64,000 bases of DNA, taken from the NCBI RefSeq assembly GCF_005280205.1, contig NZ_SUND01000007.1, positions 124,001 to 188,000 of the forward strand. Reading direction: 5' to 3'. A program made the position numbers and the translations under genes. Origin of the DNA: Bacillus yapensis. GTDB taxonomy: Bacteria > Bacillota > Bacilli > Bacillales > Cytobacillaceae. Shown piece by piece: positions 24,966-35,308 of the stretch. The stretch's first letter is position 1, and each line of letters starts with the position of its first letter. The notes beneath the pieces were generated by a model. It saw nothing but the letters and a program-made list of their open reading frames with translations, ran no database searches and had not been told where the DNA came from.

Positions 24966-24992
24966 AATAAAAAAAACGAATCCAACTGTCAA
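24964..24992 (-). promoter_or_regulatory. SigA promoter of tetR-phosphotransferase operon
   Basis: On the minus strand: -35 TTGACA (24987-24992), 17-bp spacer, -10 TATTAT (24964-24969). Confidence 0.8.
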
Positions 24993-25014
24993 GGAAACGT
25001 TCCGTCCTAATTCA

Positions 25015-25515
25015 TCAAATAATCCATCCATTTTTGGAGAAATCTACAACCCAGATAATACCCATACATATAATCCACAATAATAAAGGCACTGCCAGAC
25101 TTAACAAAGCCAGGCTCCATTTGTGATTGACTTTCTTTTTCACAAAAAATTGATCTACAACGAAATATATAATAGAAGCAAGTAAACTAAACCAAAACAA
25201 GACCGAACCAAAGAGCAAATGGAACAATGCTGAGACATAGATTTCTAGTTTCTTAAGCTTTCCTCTCGAAATCAAGCCCGCAAGGAAATCACTGATTATA
25301 GAAGTTGCAGATCCATATACCAAAATAACTGGAAAACTATATAAAAGATAAACTGGTATCATCGAAACAACGCCCCACAAATACTCTCGAATTGTGTCCG
25401 CATCTTCACCTGCGAAGCTCGGAAACACTAGCCCACAAAGTATTGCAAAAAAGGTACCTGCTATTGAAGCAGAAATGATTTTTCTTGATAATAATGAAGA
25501 AATCGTTCCGTTCAT
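25015..25515 (-). CDS. Four-helix membrane protein of unknown function
   Basis: A 166-residue integral membrane protein with four hydrophobic helices (about 14-34, 46-70, 88-115 and 132-158 by composition). The start is the ATG at 25515 with GGGGGA 6 nt upstream; it overlaps the ABM-like gene stop by 4 bp (ATGA). No family was recognised. The coupling to a small ABM-fold protein suggests a two-gene unit. The phosphotransferase-operon promoter begins only 23 bp past its stop codon. Confidence 0.7.
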   Translation of the reverse strand: MNGTISSLLSRKIISASIAGTFFAILCGLVFPSFAGEDADTIREYLWGVVSMIPVYLLYSFPVILVYGSATSIISDFLAGLISRGKLKKLEIYVSALFHLLFGSVLFWFSLLASIIYFVVDQFFVKKKVNHKWSLALLSLAVPLLLWIICMGIIWVVDFSKNGWII

Positions 25516-25844
25516 ATCCATCCCCCAAATTGACTAAATTCTTTTATTTCCACAAAGTCTTCTTCTCTAATCTCCCCTTTTTCCGGGACCAAAAGAGATT
25601 GAAATTGAGCGAATAAATCTTGGATCTCTGCGTGTTCATTGATGAGCCCAATGCTCTTTTTATACTCTGCTTCATCTTTATACCTCGAGATTTCTACCCA
25701 TTTTGTTTCATCTTCGTTGCTTCGAAAATAGATGGTGTTGATCTGCAAATATCTACTATATATTTCAAATGATTGTTCTTGTATATGAAGATACTCTTCT
25801 ACTTTGTCTGGCCGTATATGGTATTGATACATTTTGACAAACAT
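25512..25844 (-). CDS. Antibiotic biosynthesis monooxygenase-like (dimeric alpha/beta barrel) protein
   Basis: A 110-residue protein with the ABM/dimeric ferredoxin-like pattern: VKMYQYHIRPDKVEEYLHIQEQSFEIYSRY, then a strand pair (NTIYFRSNEDETKWVEISRYKDEAEYKKSIGLINEH). Related folds include monooxygenases, haem-degrading enzymes and stress proteins; the catalytic role is not evident here. The ATG at 25844 follows AGGTGGGAG; the longer frame is not supported. It overlaps the next membrane gene by 4 bp. Confidence 0.7.
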   Translation of the reverse strand: MFVKMYQYHIRPDKVEEYLHIQEQSFEIYSRYLQINTIYFRSNEDETKWVEISRYKDEAEYKKSIGLINEHAEIQDLFAQFQSLLVPEKGEIREEDFVEIKEFSQFGGWI

Positions 25845-25935
25845 ACTCCCACCTCGTATTTCCAATATTTTCTTAATTATAACATGTTGCTTCAACTGGC
25901 ATCCCAAATCATAACTTGTCAGATTTTCTAACGTG

Positions 25936-25950
25936 AATATTCAGAATTTT
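25936..25950. promoter_or_regulatory. CodY-box-like site upstream of the amino-acid transporter
   Basis: AATATTCAGAATTTT matches AATTTTCWGAAAATT at 12 of 15 positions. A weaker copy (11 of 15) lies at 26018-26032. CodY control would fit an amino-acid importer. Confidence 0.4.
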
Positions 25951-25962
25951 TTAATAATGATA

Positions 25963-25990
25963 TTGAATCAATTAGGAAAATAGGTATAAT
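25963..25990 (+). promoter_or_regulatory. Probable promoter of the Aap-type transporter operon
   Basis: -35 TTGAAT (25963-25968), 16-bp spacer, -10 TATAAT (25985-25990). A TAACATA-A-TATGTTA palindrome (25994-26008) overlaps the expected start. Confidence 0.55.
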
Positions 25991-26070
25991 TAGTAACATA
26001 ATATGTTATATAAATTGACATTTCTGAAATATCAGAACTTCTATGTCATTTATCATAACATACATAATAA

Positions 26071-26096
26071 ATTGGTATCCCTCATTGGATACCAAT
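26071..26096 (+). promoter_or_regulatory. Perfect leader hairpin just before the binding-protein gene
   Basis: ATTGGTATCC (26071-26080) pairs with GGATACCAAT (26087-26096), loop 6. It ends 3 nt before the AAGGGGG ribosome site. No T-run, so it may affect mRNA stability or translation. Confidence 0.5.
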
Positions 26097-26112
26097 AATA
26101 AGGGGGAAAAGA

Positions 26113-27210
26113 ATGAAGAAGAAGTCATCGTTATGGTTAGTTAGCTTGTTATTGGTTTTTGTCTTGGCATTAGTTGGGTGTACAAAGGATGAAGAAGCTG
26201 GTACGGAGAAAACAGATGATTCAACTACTGACACGACAGCAACCGATACTGCATCCGCAACATCTGTTATGGAAACAGTGTTAAGTCGAGGAAAATTAGT
26301 TGCAGGGATTAATGATGCATTACCCGGTTTTGGTTATGTTGGAACAGATGGAAAAAACGCTGGTTTCGATATTGATTTTGCAAAAGCAATCGCAGCTGGT
26401 GTCCTTGGGGATGCAGAGGCTGTGGAATATCGCCCATTATCCGCTCAAGAACGTTTTACTGCCGTACAAACGGGAGAAGTCGATGTGTTAGTGAGGAATA
26501 CAACCTGGACAACCAACCGCGATTCTGAAGTCGGATTAAATTTTGCCCCAGTTACCTTCTATGATGGTCAGGGTATCATGGTGCCAGCTGATAGCGGCAT
26601 TAATAGTTTAGAAGATTTAGAAGGAACTCGTATCGGGGTTGAAACGGGTACGACTACCGAGTTGAACTTAGCCGACCAAATGCGTGCACGTGGAATTAAC
26701 TTTGAGGCGGTTGTATTTGATAGTGCCGATGCTGTTGTTGCTGCCTATGAAGCTGGCAGTATCGATGCATGGACAACCGACAAATCGGGATTAGTATCAC
26801 GCCAATCCATTATGGCTGACCCAGCTGCACACAAAATCTTATCTGAAACAATTTCCAAAGAACCTTTAGCCCCTGCTGTTAAAGGTGGAGATGATAAGTG
26901 GTTCGATGCGGTCACTTGGATTGTGTTCGCGACAATTCAAGCAGAAGAGTTCGGCATCACTTCAGAAAATGTAGATGACTTTTTAGATGACGAGAACCCA
27001 GATATTAAACGTTTACTTGGAACTGAAGGAAATCTTGGAGAACAGCTTGGATTACCTGCTGATTTCGGCTACCAAGTGATCAAGCAAGTTGGAAACTATG
27101 GAGAAATTTATGATCGTCACCTTGGTCCAGATACAGTCTTCAAGCTCGATCGTGGACTAAACGACCTTTATACAAATGGTGGGTTATTGTACGCTGCTCC
27201 ATTCCGTTAA
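26113..27210 (+). CDS. Amino-acid ABC transporter substrate-binding lipoprotein (AapJ-like)
   Basis: A 365-residue SBP_bac_3 protein. Signal peptide with lipobox LALVGC (C23), then a Thr/Asp-rich linker (about 24-50). The binding domain begins VMETVLSRGKLVAGINDALPGFGYVG and contains GFDIDFAKAIAAGVLG, RFTAVQTGEVDVLVRNTTWT and LGVET-like GTRIGVETGTTTELNLADQM. These features are of the general L-amino-acid binding proteins (AapJ/BztA) rather than of the smaller Bacillus amino-acid binding proteins. It heads a four-gene operon. A terminator-like hairpin (27275-27320) between it and the permeases would give more binding protein than membrane parts. Confidence 0.9.
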   Translation: MKKKSSLWLVSLLLVFVLALVGCTKDEEAGTEKTDDSTTDTTATDTASATSVMETVLSRGKLVAGINDALPGFGYVGTDGKNAGFDIDFAKAIAAGVLGDAEAVEYRPLSAQERFTAVQTGEVDVLVRNTTWTTNRDSEVGLNFAPVTFYDGQGIMVPADSGINSLEDLEGTRIGVETGTTTELNLADQMRARGINFEAVVFDSADAVVAAYEAGSIDAWTTDKSGLVSRQSIMADPAAHKILSETISKEPLAPAVKGGDDKWFDAVTWIVFATIQAEEFGITSENVDDFLDDENPDIKRLLGTEGNLGEQLGLPADFGYQVIKQVGNYGEIYDRHLGPDTVFKLDRGLNDLYTNGGLLYAAPFR

Positions 27211-27274
27211 AAGCGAAAAGCTGCAGCTAGACAATTCCCAAAGTTAAATTTACTTACTCTATACTAAAGAAACA

Positions 27275-27320
27275 AGGTCTGCTTTTGGGAGGCTTCTTCT
27301 CAATAGCAGACCTATTTTTT
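27275..27320 (+). terminator. Partial terminator between binding protein and permease genes
   Basis: AGGTCTGCT (27275-27283) pairs with AGCAGACCT (27305-27313), followed by six T. It is likely leaky since the permeases have no promoter of their own that I can see. Confidence 0.75.
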
Positions 27321-27339
27321 AAAAAAGAGGTGACAAAAC

Positions 27340-28506
27340 ATGAAGAAAGCTGTTACAACACCTTTTTGGCGTGATAAAAGGATTGTCCCTATCCTCTTAC
27401 AAGTCCTGTTTTCAGCATTGGTGTTAATTGCGGGGTATTACTTTATTACAAATGCTATTTCAGGGCTTCAACAAATAGGAATTAAATTGGGATTTGATTT
27501 TTTAAAGAACACAGCTGGATTTACCATATCTGAATCGATGATTGATTTTCAACCAACAGATACCTATGGGAAAGCCCTTCTTGTTGGGATCATCAATACA
27601 TTGCGGATTGCCTTTTTCGGAATCATCCTTACAAGCATCATTGGTTTGTTTGTTGGAATTGCAAAGCTATCAAATAACTGGCTTTTAAGTAAATTGGCAA
27701 CCGTTTATATCGAAATATTTCGTAACACCCCTCTTCTTGTACAAATTTTCATTTGGTTTTTTGCAGTCTTCCTTCCGCTTCCAAAAATTCAAGAGGCAGT
27801 AACACTAGGTCCCATCTATTTATCTAATCGCGGGATTGCCATTCCTTGGTTTGAAACACATTCAAACACCGTTTTTTGGATCGTTACGATTGTATTGGGG
27901 CTCATCCTTGCTTATCTATTGGCGAAGGTCCTGATGAAAATGGAAATGGAGTCTGGAAAAAGGAGATATCCTTTTATGTCGGCAATTGGTGTATTTGCCG
28001 CAATCATCATTTTCTCCATTATTTTCACAGGATCCGGCCCTATTACCATTCACACCCCTGCAGTAGAAGGACGAGGCTTTGTCGGGGGCTACACTTTATC
28101 CCCTGGATATTCGGCCATCTTAATTGGTCTAGTGATTTATACGTCTACCTATATCGCTGAAATCATTCGTGCAGGAATCTTGGGTGTTCCAAAGGGTCAA
28201 ATTGAAGCAGCCAAAGCATTAGGCTTAAAAAATTCAACAACATTACGCTTAGTTATTTTTCCGCAAGCGATTCGGATCATCATCCCTCCTTTAACGAGCC
28301 AATACTTGAACTTAGTAAAAAATTCAAGTTTAGCCGTCGCAGTCGGGTTTCAAGATATCGTCAGTGTTGGTGGAACGGTGATGAACCAAACAGGAAGAGC
28401 TGTAGAATCCATCGTGATTATGATTGCCTTCTATTTAATATTTAGTTTAATCACCTCAGGTTTAATGAATCTCTTCAATCGAAAAGTCCAGTTGGTGGAA
28501 AGGTAG
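27340..28506 (+). CDS. Amino-acid ABC transporter permease (AapQ-like)
   Basis: A 388-residue permease with about eight transmembrane helices. The start of the BPD_transp_1 domain (ALLVGIINTLRIAFFGIILTSIIGLFVGIAKLS) is followed by the characteristic IEIFRNTPLLVQIFIWFF, a large extracytoplasmic insertion (about residues 140-250), and the EAA loop EAAKALGLKNSTTLRLVIFPQAIR. The long insertion is typical of AapQ/BztB. AAAGAGGTG precedes the ATG. It pairs with the next permease in a heteromeric importer. Confidence 0.9.
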   Translation: MKKAVTTPFWRDKRIVPILLQVLFSALVLIAGYYFITNAISGLQQIGIKLGFDFLKNTAGFTISESMIDFQPTDTYGKALLVGIINTLRIAFFGIILTSIIGLFVGIAKLSNNWLLSKLATVYIEIFRNTPLLVQIFIWFFAVFLPLPKIQEAVTLGPIYLSNRGIAIPWFETHSNTVFWIVTIVLGLILAYLLAKVLMKMEMESGKRRYPFMSAIGVFAAIIIFSIIFTGSGPITIHTPAVEGRGFVGGYTLSPGYSAILIGLVIYTSTYIAEIIRAGILGVPKGQIEAAKALGLKNSTTLRLVIFPQAIRIIIPPLTSQYLNLVKNSSLAVAVGFQDIVSVGGTVMNQTGRAVESIVIMIAFYLIFSLITSGLMNLFNRKVQLVER

Positions 28507-28516
28507 GTGATGAGAG

Positions 28517-29719
28517 ATGGAAGAGATTAGTTTTGAAACAAATAAGGAGCCAGACATTTTATTGCCTCCAAAGACACAATCAAGAGCTCTCAGATGGCTG
28601 AGGGAAAATCTTTTTAGCAGTTGGTTCAATGCACTTTTAACAATTGCTTCAGCACTTGTTGCAGGATACATCCTATTTCATACAATTCAATTCATTTTTA
28701 CAGCGGATTGGTCAGTCATCTCTGTCAATTTCCGCCTACTCATGATTGGACAATTTCCTATTGAAGAGGTATGGCGCATTTGGACAGCGTTTGGTCTAAT
28801 GACTGTTTTACTCGGTTTGTCATGGGGACTTTGGAAAGGTTCCATGGCACACGTTGCGGTCTCCATTTTAGCCATTATGGTAGTCATGCTAGTAATGCCG
28901 TTTATTCAAATGAATACAAGGTTGATTCTTGGAGCAAATATCGTTCTTCTATTCCTTACCTTTTTTGTCGGTACAAAGTTGCCGAAGATAAAAGTGCCGG
29001 TACTTCTAGTATGGCTACTATTCATCCCGGTCACGATTTTCATCTTAAATGGATTCGGGGTATTTGAACCTGTATCATCGAATATTTGGGGTGGCTTTTT
29101 ACTAACCATGTTAATCGCAAGTGTTTCGATCGTAGTTTCTTTCCCTATCGGCTTGTTACTGGCTCTCGGAAGAAGAAGTACACTCCCGGTTGTAAAATAT
29201 TTTTGTGTGATTTACATCGAGTTTATTCGTGGCATTCCGCTTATCACCGTTCTATTCATTGGGCAATTAATGATTCCTCTATTTTTAGGAAATGGCATTG
29301 AAATAAGCAATGTCATGCGAGCAATGATCGGGATGACCCTCTTCAGTGCCGCTTATTTAGCCGAAAATATTCGTGGTGGGCTGCAGTCGATTCCAAGAGG
29401 ACAGTATGAAGCTGCTCAAAGCTTAGGTTTGAGCAAAGCCCATATGATGAGCTTCGTCATTTTACCACAGGCATTAAAGGCAGTAATTCCGGCTTGTGTC
29501 GGACAATTTATATCCATCTTTAAGGATACATCCTTAGTCGCCATTGTAGGATTAACCGATCTACTAGGGATGGGACAAAAGCTAGTCGCGAACCCGGAGT
29601 TTCTCGGGAAACAGATGGAAGTTTTTCTATTTGTCGGGTTCATTTACTTTATCTTCTGTTTTTTAATGGCACATGTGAGTCGTCGCTTAGAAGTGACACT
29701 AGGAGTTGGCGAAAGATAA
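28517..29719 (+). CDS. Amino-acid ABC transporter permease (AapM-like)
   Basis: A 400-residue permease. An N-terminal extra region of five or so helices (residues 40-170) precedes the conserved permease core: LLTMLIASVSIVVSFPIGLLLALGRRSTLPVVKYFCVIYIEFIRGIPLITVLF, and the EAA loop EAAQSLGLSKAHMMSFVILPQALK. The layout fits AapM/BztC. It starts 10 bp after the aapQ-like stop and 13 bp before the ATPase gene. The operon structure is complete: binding protein, two permeases and an ATPase. Confidence 0.9.
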   Translation: MEEISFETNKEPDILLPPKTQSRALRWLRENLFSSWFNALLTIASALVAGYILFHTIQFIFTADWSVISVNFRLLMIGQFPIEEVWRIWTAFGLMTVLLGLSWGLWKGSMAHVAVSILAIMVVMLVMPFIQMNTRLILGANIVLLFLTFFVGTKLPKIKVPVLLVWLLFIPVTIFILNGFGVFEPVSSNIWGGFLLTMLIASVSIVVSFPIGLLLALGRRSTLPVVKYFCVIYIEFIRGIPLITVLFIGQLMIPLFLGNGIEISNVMRAMIGMTLFSAAYLAENIRGGLQSIPRGQYEAAQSLGLSKAHMMSFVILPQALKAVIPACVGQFISIFKDTSLVAIVGLTDLLGMGQKLVANPEFLGKQMEVFLFVGFIYFIFCFLMAHVSRRLEVTLGVGER

Positions 29720-29732
29720 GGAGGAATAACAG

Positions 29733-30512
29733 ATGGAGAGTCTCTTTGCAGTGGAACGATTGTCCACGCCTCTTGAAGAGCGTGATGACATGATCACGGT
29801 AAAAGGATTAAATAAATGGTTTGGAGATTTGCATGTCCTCAAAAATGTGGATCTTACCGTAAAGCAAGGTGAAGTCGTCGTTATTTTGGGCCCATCTGGC
29901 TCTGGAAAATCGACTTTTATCCGCACACTCAACGCACTTGAAGAATTTCAGACTGGCGAGATTGTTGTTGATGGAATCAGTTTAACAAATGATTTGAAAA
30001 ATATTGAAGAGATTCGGATGGAAACCGGAATGGTCTTTCAATCTTTTAATCTCTTCCCTCATATGACGATTTTAAAGAATATCTCTCTTGCCCCCATTTG
30101 GGTCCGTAAATGGAAAAAGCAAAGGGCAGAACAAATTGCATTAGAACTATTAGAACGAGTTGGGATTCCTGAACAAGCCCATAAATTCCCGGGACAATTA
30201 TCAGGTGGCCAGCAGCAGCGGGTGGCTATTGCCAGAGCCTTAGCAATGAGGCCAAAAATCATGCTGTTTGACGAACCTACCTCCGCTCTCGATCCAGAAA
30301 TGGTTAAAGAAGTGCTTGATGTGATGAAGACTCTAGCTGAGTCAGGTATGACGATGCTCGTTGTCACGCATGAAATGGGCTTTGCGCGCCAGGTCGCCGA
30401 CCGAATTGTTCTATTTGATTACGGCGAAATAATCGAAGAAGGTCCCCCAGAACAAATCTTTGATCATCCACAGCATGATCGAACGAAGCTGTTCTTATCG
30501 CAGATACTTTAA
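29733..30512 (+). CDS. Amino-acid ABC transporter ATP-binding protein (AapP-like)
   Basis: A 259-residue polar amino-acid ATPase. Walker [12 protein letters not shown]-loop [13 protein letters not shown], signature LSGGQQQR, Walker [14 protein letters not shown], and switch THEMGFAR. It has a short N-terminal extension (about 20 residues) before the [12 protein letters not shown] start of the domain, like AapP. AGGAGG lies 8 nt before the ATG. A palindromic terminator follows. It energises the preceding permeases. Confidence 0.93.
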   Translation: MESLFAVERLSTPLEERDDMITVKGLNKWFGDLHVLKNVDLTVKQGEVVVILGPSGSGKSTFIRTLNALEEFQTGEIVVDGISLTNDLKNIEEIRMETGMVFQSFNLFPHMTILKNISLAPIWVRKWKKQRAEQIALELLERVGIPEQAHKFPGQLSGGQQQRVAIARALAMRPKIMLFDEPTSALDPEMVKEVLDVMKTLAESGMTMLVVTHEMGFARQVADRIVLFDYGEIIEEGPPEQIFDHPQHDRTKLFLSQIL

Positions 30513-30528
30513 ATAGATACAAATGAAG

Positions 30529-30564
30529 GCATGCTTTTTCCAATGAGAGAAAGCATGCTTTCTC
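30529..30564 (+). terminator. Terminator of the Aap-type operon
   Basis: GCATGCTTT (30529-30537) pairs with AAAGCATGC (30550-30558), followed by a T/C-rich tract. Confidence 0.7.
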
Positions 30565-33223
<2,659 letters not shown>

Positions 33224-33235
33224 GATAGATTAATA

Positions 33236-33275
33236 GAAACCGCCGTCAGCTTAATGAACGGCGGTTTCTATTTTG
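33236..33275 (+). terminator. katG terminator
   Basis: A perfect 11-bp stem, GAAACCGCCGT (33236-33246) with ACGGCGGTTTC (33258-33268), followed by TATTTT. Confidence 0.85.
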
Positions 33276-33290
33276 TCTACACCAGTTTTC

Positions 33291-33332
33291 AAAAAAGAGG
33301 TGTAGACCTATCTGAAGATCGACACCTCTTTT
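33291..33332 (-). terminator. Terminator of the GyrI-like gene
   Basis: A perfect 11-bp stem, AAAAGAGGTGT (33293-33303) with ACACCTCTTTT (33322-33332), with a T-run on the minus strand. Confidence 0.7.
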
Positions 33333-33380
33333 AAATTCCAATATCCCTCTTTCAGAAGTCAATTAAAAGCGTATGTAACC

Positions 33381-33794
33381 TTAAATAAGATTATCATCCT
33401 TTAGTCTTACCATGCACTTCATGTCTTCATTCCCGACATACCATTCGACACAATAGCCATTTGGATCAATGTCAGAATAGGAAATAAGCTCATCAAATAC
33501 TTTCGTAATCTTTTGGAGATCATTTTTATAATTCGGGACCGTGATGGTTCTGTATTTTCCTTTTTTAATAATAAGAGATTCACAATTAATATCTTTCTCT
33601 TGTTCAAATTGTTCTGCGGCTGCCCTATAAACAATCAACCCATTTTCTGGTCTTGATAGACCAAAGTATCTTCTTTCTTTTGAATATGGAATAATCTCGT
33701 GAAGTCTCTCATGAGCCGCCTCAATACCTTCTGGAAAGGATACTGCAGTTACATATAACACTTTAATATCTTGTTCAATAACGACCGTTTCCAT
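33381..33794 (-). CDS. GyrI-like / AraC-type effector-binding domain protein
   Basis: A 137-residue stand-alone protein with the GyrI-like small-molecule-binding pattern (VLYVTAVSFPEGIEAAHERLHEIIPYSKERRYFGLSRPE, then LIIKKGKYRTITVPNYKNDLQKITKVFDELI and YCVEWYVG). This fold binds drugs or metabolites in transcription factors, but there is no DNA-binding domain here. The start at 33794 has AGGAGG at good spacing. Monocistronic. Could sequester or sense a small molecule (inference). Confidence 0.72.
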   Translation of the reverse strand: METVVIEQDIKVLYVTAVSFPEGIEAAHERLHEIIPYSKERRYFGLSRPENGLIVYRAAAEQFEQEKDINCESLIIKKGKYRTITVPNYKNDLQKITKVFDELISYSDIDPNGYCVEWYVGNEDMKCMVRLKDDNLI

Positions 33795-34009
33795 TTGTCC
33801 AACCTCCTTGACATAAAAATTCACTCTAGGAAATAAGGATAACAAAATTTAAGTCAATCTACCCGACTTTAAGTGCACGATAATGTAGAACGAAAAAACG
33901 ACCTCTACATAATTCCCTATTTATTGGGTTCTATTTACACTGGTTCAATTTACCATTGAATAGAATAGAATATTTTTGATATAAAGGGCGTAGCATTACC
34001 AAAAATCGG

Positions 34010-34025
34010 AAAGTTGTACAACTTT
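34010..34025. promoter_or_regulatory. 16-bp perfect palindrome upstream of the transpeptidase gene
   Basis: AAAGTTGTACAACTTT, ending 8 nt before the AGGAAGGG ribosome site, so it lies in the leader. An operator or an mRNA hairpin; no known box matches. Confidence 0.45.
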
Positions 34026-34050
34026 ACAACAGGAAGGGACAAACGCACAA

Positions 34051-35240
34051 ATGAAAAACACCAAGAAAAAACTATTAATTGGTTTCTCTACTATTCTGGT
34101 AGTCGCAGCATTGGGATTTGGTTTACTTCAAATTGTCACAAACAACGGTTCAGAAGTAGCCTCAACTCATCAGACAAATGCGACAGAAAAAACTGATGCA
34201 AAGAAAGACGGAGTCAAAAAGTACGATAAAGTTGAAGCCAAGAAGGAAGAACCAAAAGAAGAAGGCGTTGAAGAAAAAGGGGTGAACCTGATGATGCCAA
34301 AGAAGAAGCAAAAACTACTACTGCAGAACAAAAAACAGAATCTCAAACTCCTGCAACTAAGGCTATTGAGCCTGTAACCAAATATATAAATATTAGTTCA
34401 TTAAATGTTCGAAGCGGTCCAGGTACAAATCATGCTGTTCTCACCAGTGTTTCGCAAGGTCAAGCTGTTACCATTACTGAGCTAAGTGACTCTTGGAGCA
34501 AGGTCAATGTAAATGGAAAAACAGGTTGGGTTTCCAGCAAATATCTATCAGTTTCAAAACCGGTTGTGAAATCTGTTGAAGCTCCAAAACAGTCTACAAC
34601 TACTTCAAGTACACCATCTAATACTGCTCCAAATACAGCTCCTCAAAACGATGCTGATAAATTGAAATCAATAAGTGGAAATAGCCAACTTATTCTTGTT
34701 ACAGCAAATGGGACTAGTACAAGGAATGCAACGATCCAAACGTTCGAGAAAGACGGAAACGGAAAATGGAACCGTGTAATGAATGTTTCAGGTTTTATTG
34801 GAAAGAATGGATTTGGTAAAACCAAAGAAGGCGATGGTAAATCACCAATTGGAAAATTCTCCATTGGTACAGCCTTTGGGCAAAATGGGAATCCTGGAAC
34901 GAAACTACCTTGGAGAAATATCACCTCAGATGATGTTTGGGTGGATGATTCTAGCTCTCCTCTGTACAACACTTGGCAGTCAAGAAGTGCCACTCAAGGT
35001 CAATGGACAAGCGCAGAAGATATGACTCACAGACTATATGTATACGGGTTTGTTATCAATTACAACACAGCTCGTACGCCAAACAAAGGAAGTGCGATTT
35101 TTTTCCACACTGGAAGTAGCTATACATTAGGTTGTGTTGCTACATCACAATCAAATGTAGTCTCAATTTTAAAATGGTTAGATCCTGCGAAAAGTCCAGT
35201 CATCATTATGACTCCTACACAACAGTTAGCAAATTACTAA
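34051..35240 (+). pseudogene. Frameshifted secreted SH3-L,D-transpeptidase
   Basis: One gene split over two frames. The first frame (34051-34377) gives an N-terminal signal anchor (residues 1-30) and a Lys/Glu-rich linker. The second carries the SH3_3 domain (SLNVRSGPGTNH...WVSSKYL, about 34390-34545) and a YkuD-type L,D-transpeptidase domain of the GSAIFFHTGSSYTLGCVATS type, with the catalytic His and Cys in that segment. A -1 shift at GAA-AAA-GGG (A5 at 34274-34278, G4 at 34279-34282) would give an exact 396-residue fusion. The second frame has no supported start of its own. It may be a mutation, a sequencing error in a homopolymer, or recoding. The enzyme would cross-link peptidoglycan outside the membrane. 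Confidence 0.8.
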
Positions 35241-35250
35241 GTCTCGTTGA

Positions 35251-35273
35251 AAGCCCGCCTTTGCGGGCTTTTT
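35251..35273 (+). terminator. Terminator of the transpeptidase gene
   Basis: AAGCCCGC (35251-35258) pairs with GCGGGCTT (35263-35270), followed by T. Confidence 0.85.
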
Positions 35274-35308
35274 GCATTTTCCAGACAAACCTTCATTTTC
35301 ACATTACC

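Noticed and set aside
25844-25907. Longer start of the ABM-like protein
   Set aside because: The extra 21 residues contain the ribosome site of the shorter start and are not typical of the family.
34566-35240. Stand-alone L,D-transpeptidase gene starting at GTG 34566
   Set aside because: No ribosome site, no signal peptide, and the SH3 domain lies upstream in the same frame, so it is the second half of one gene.
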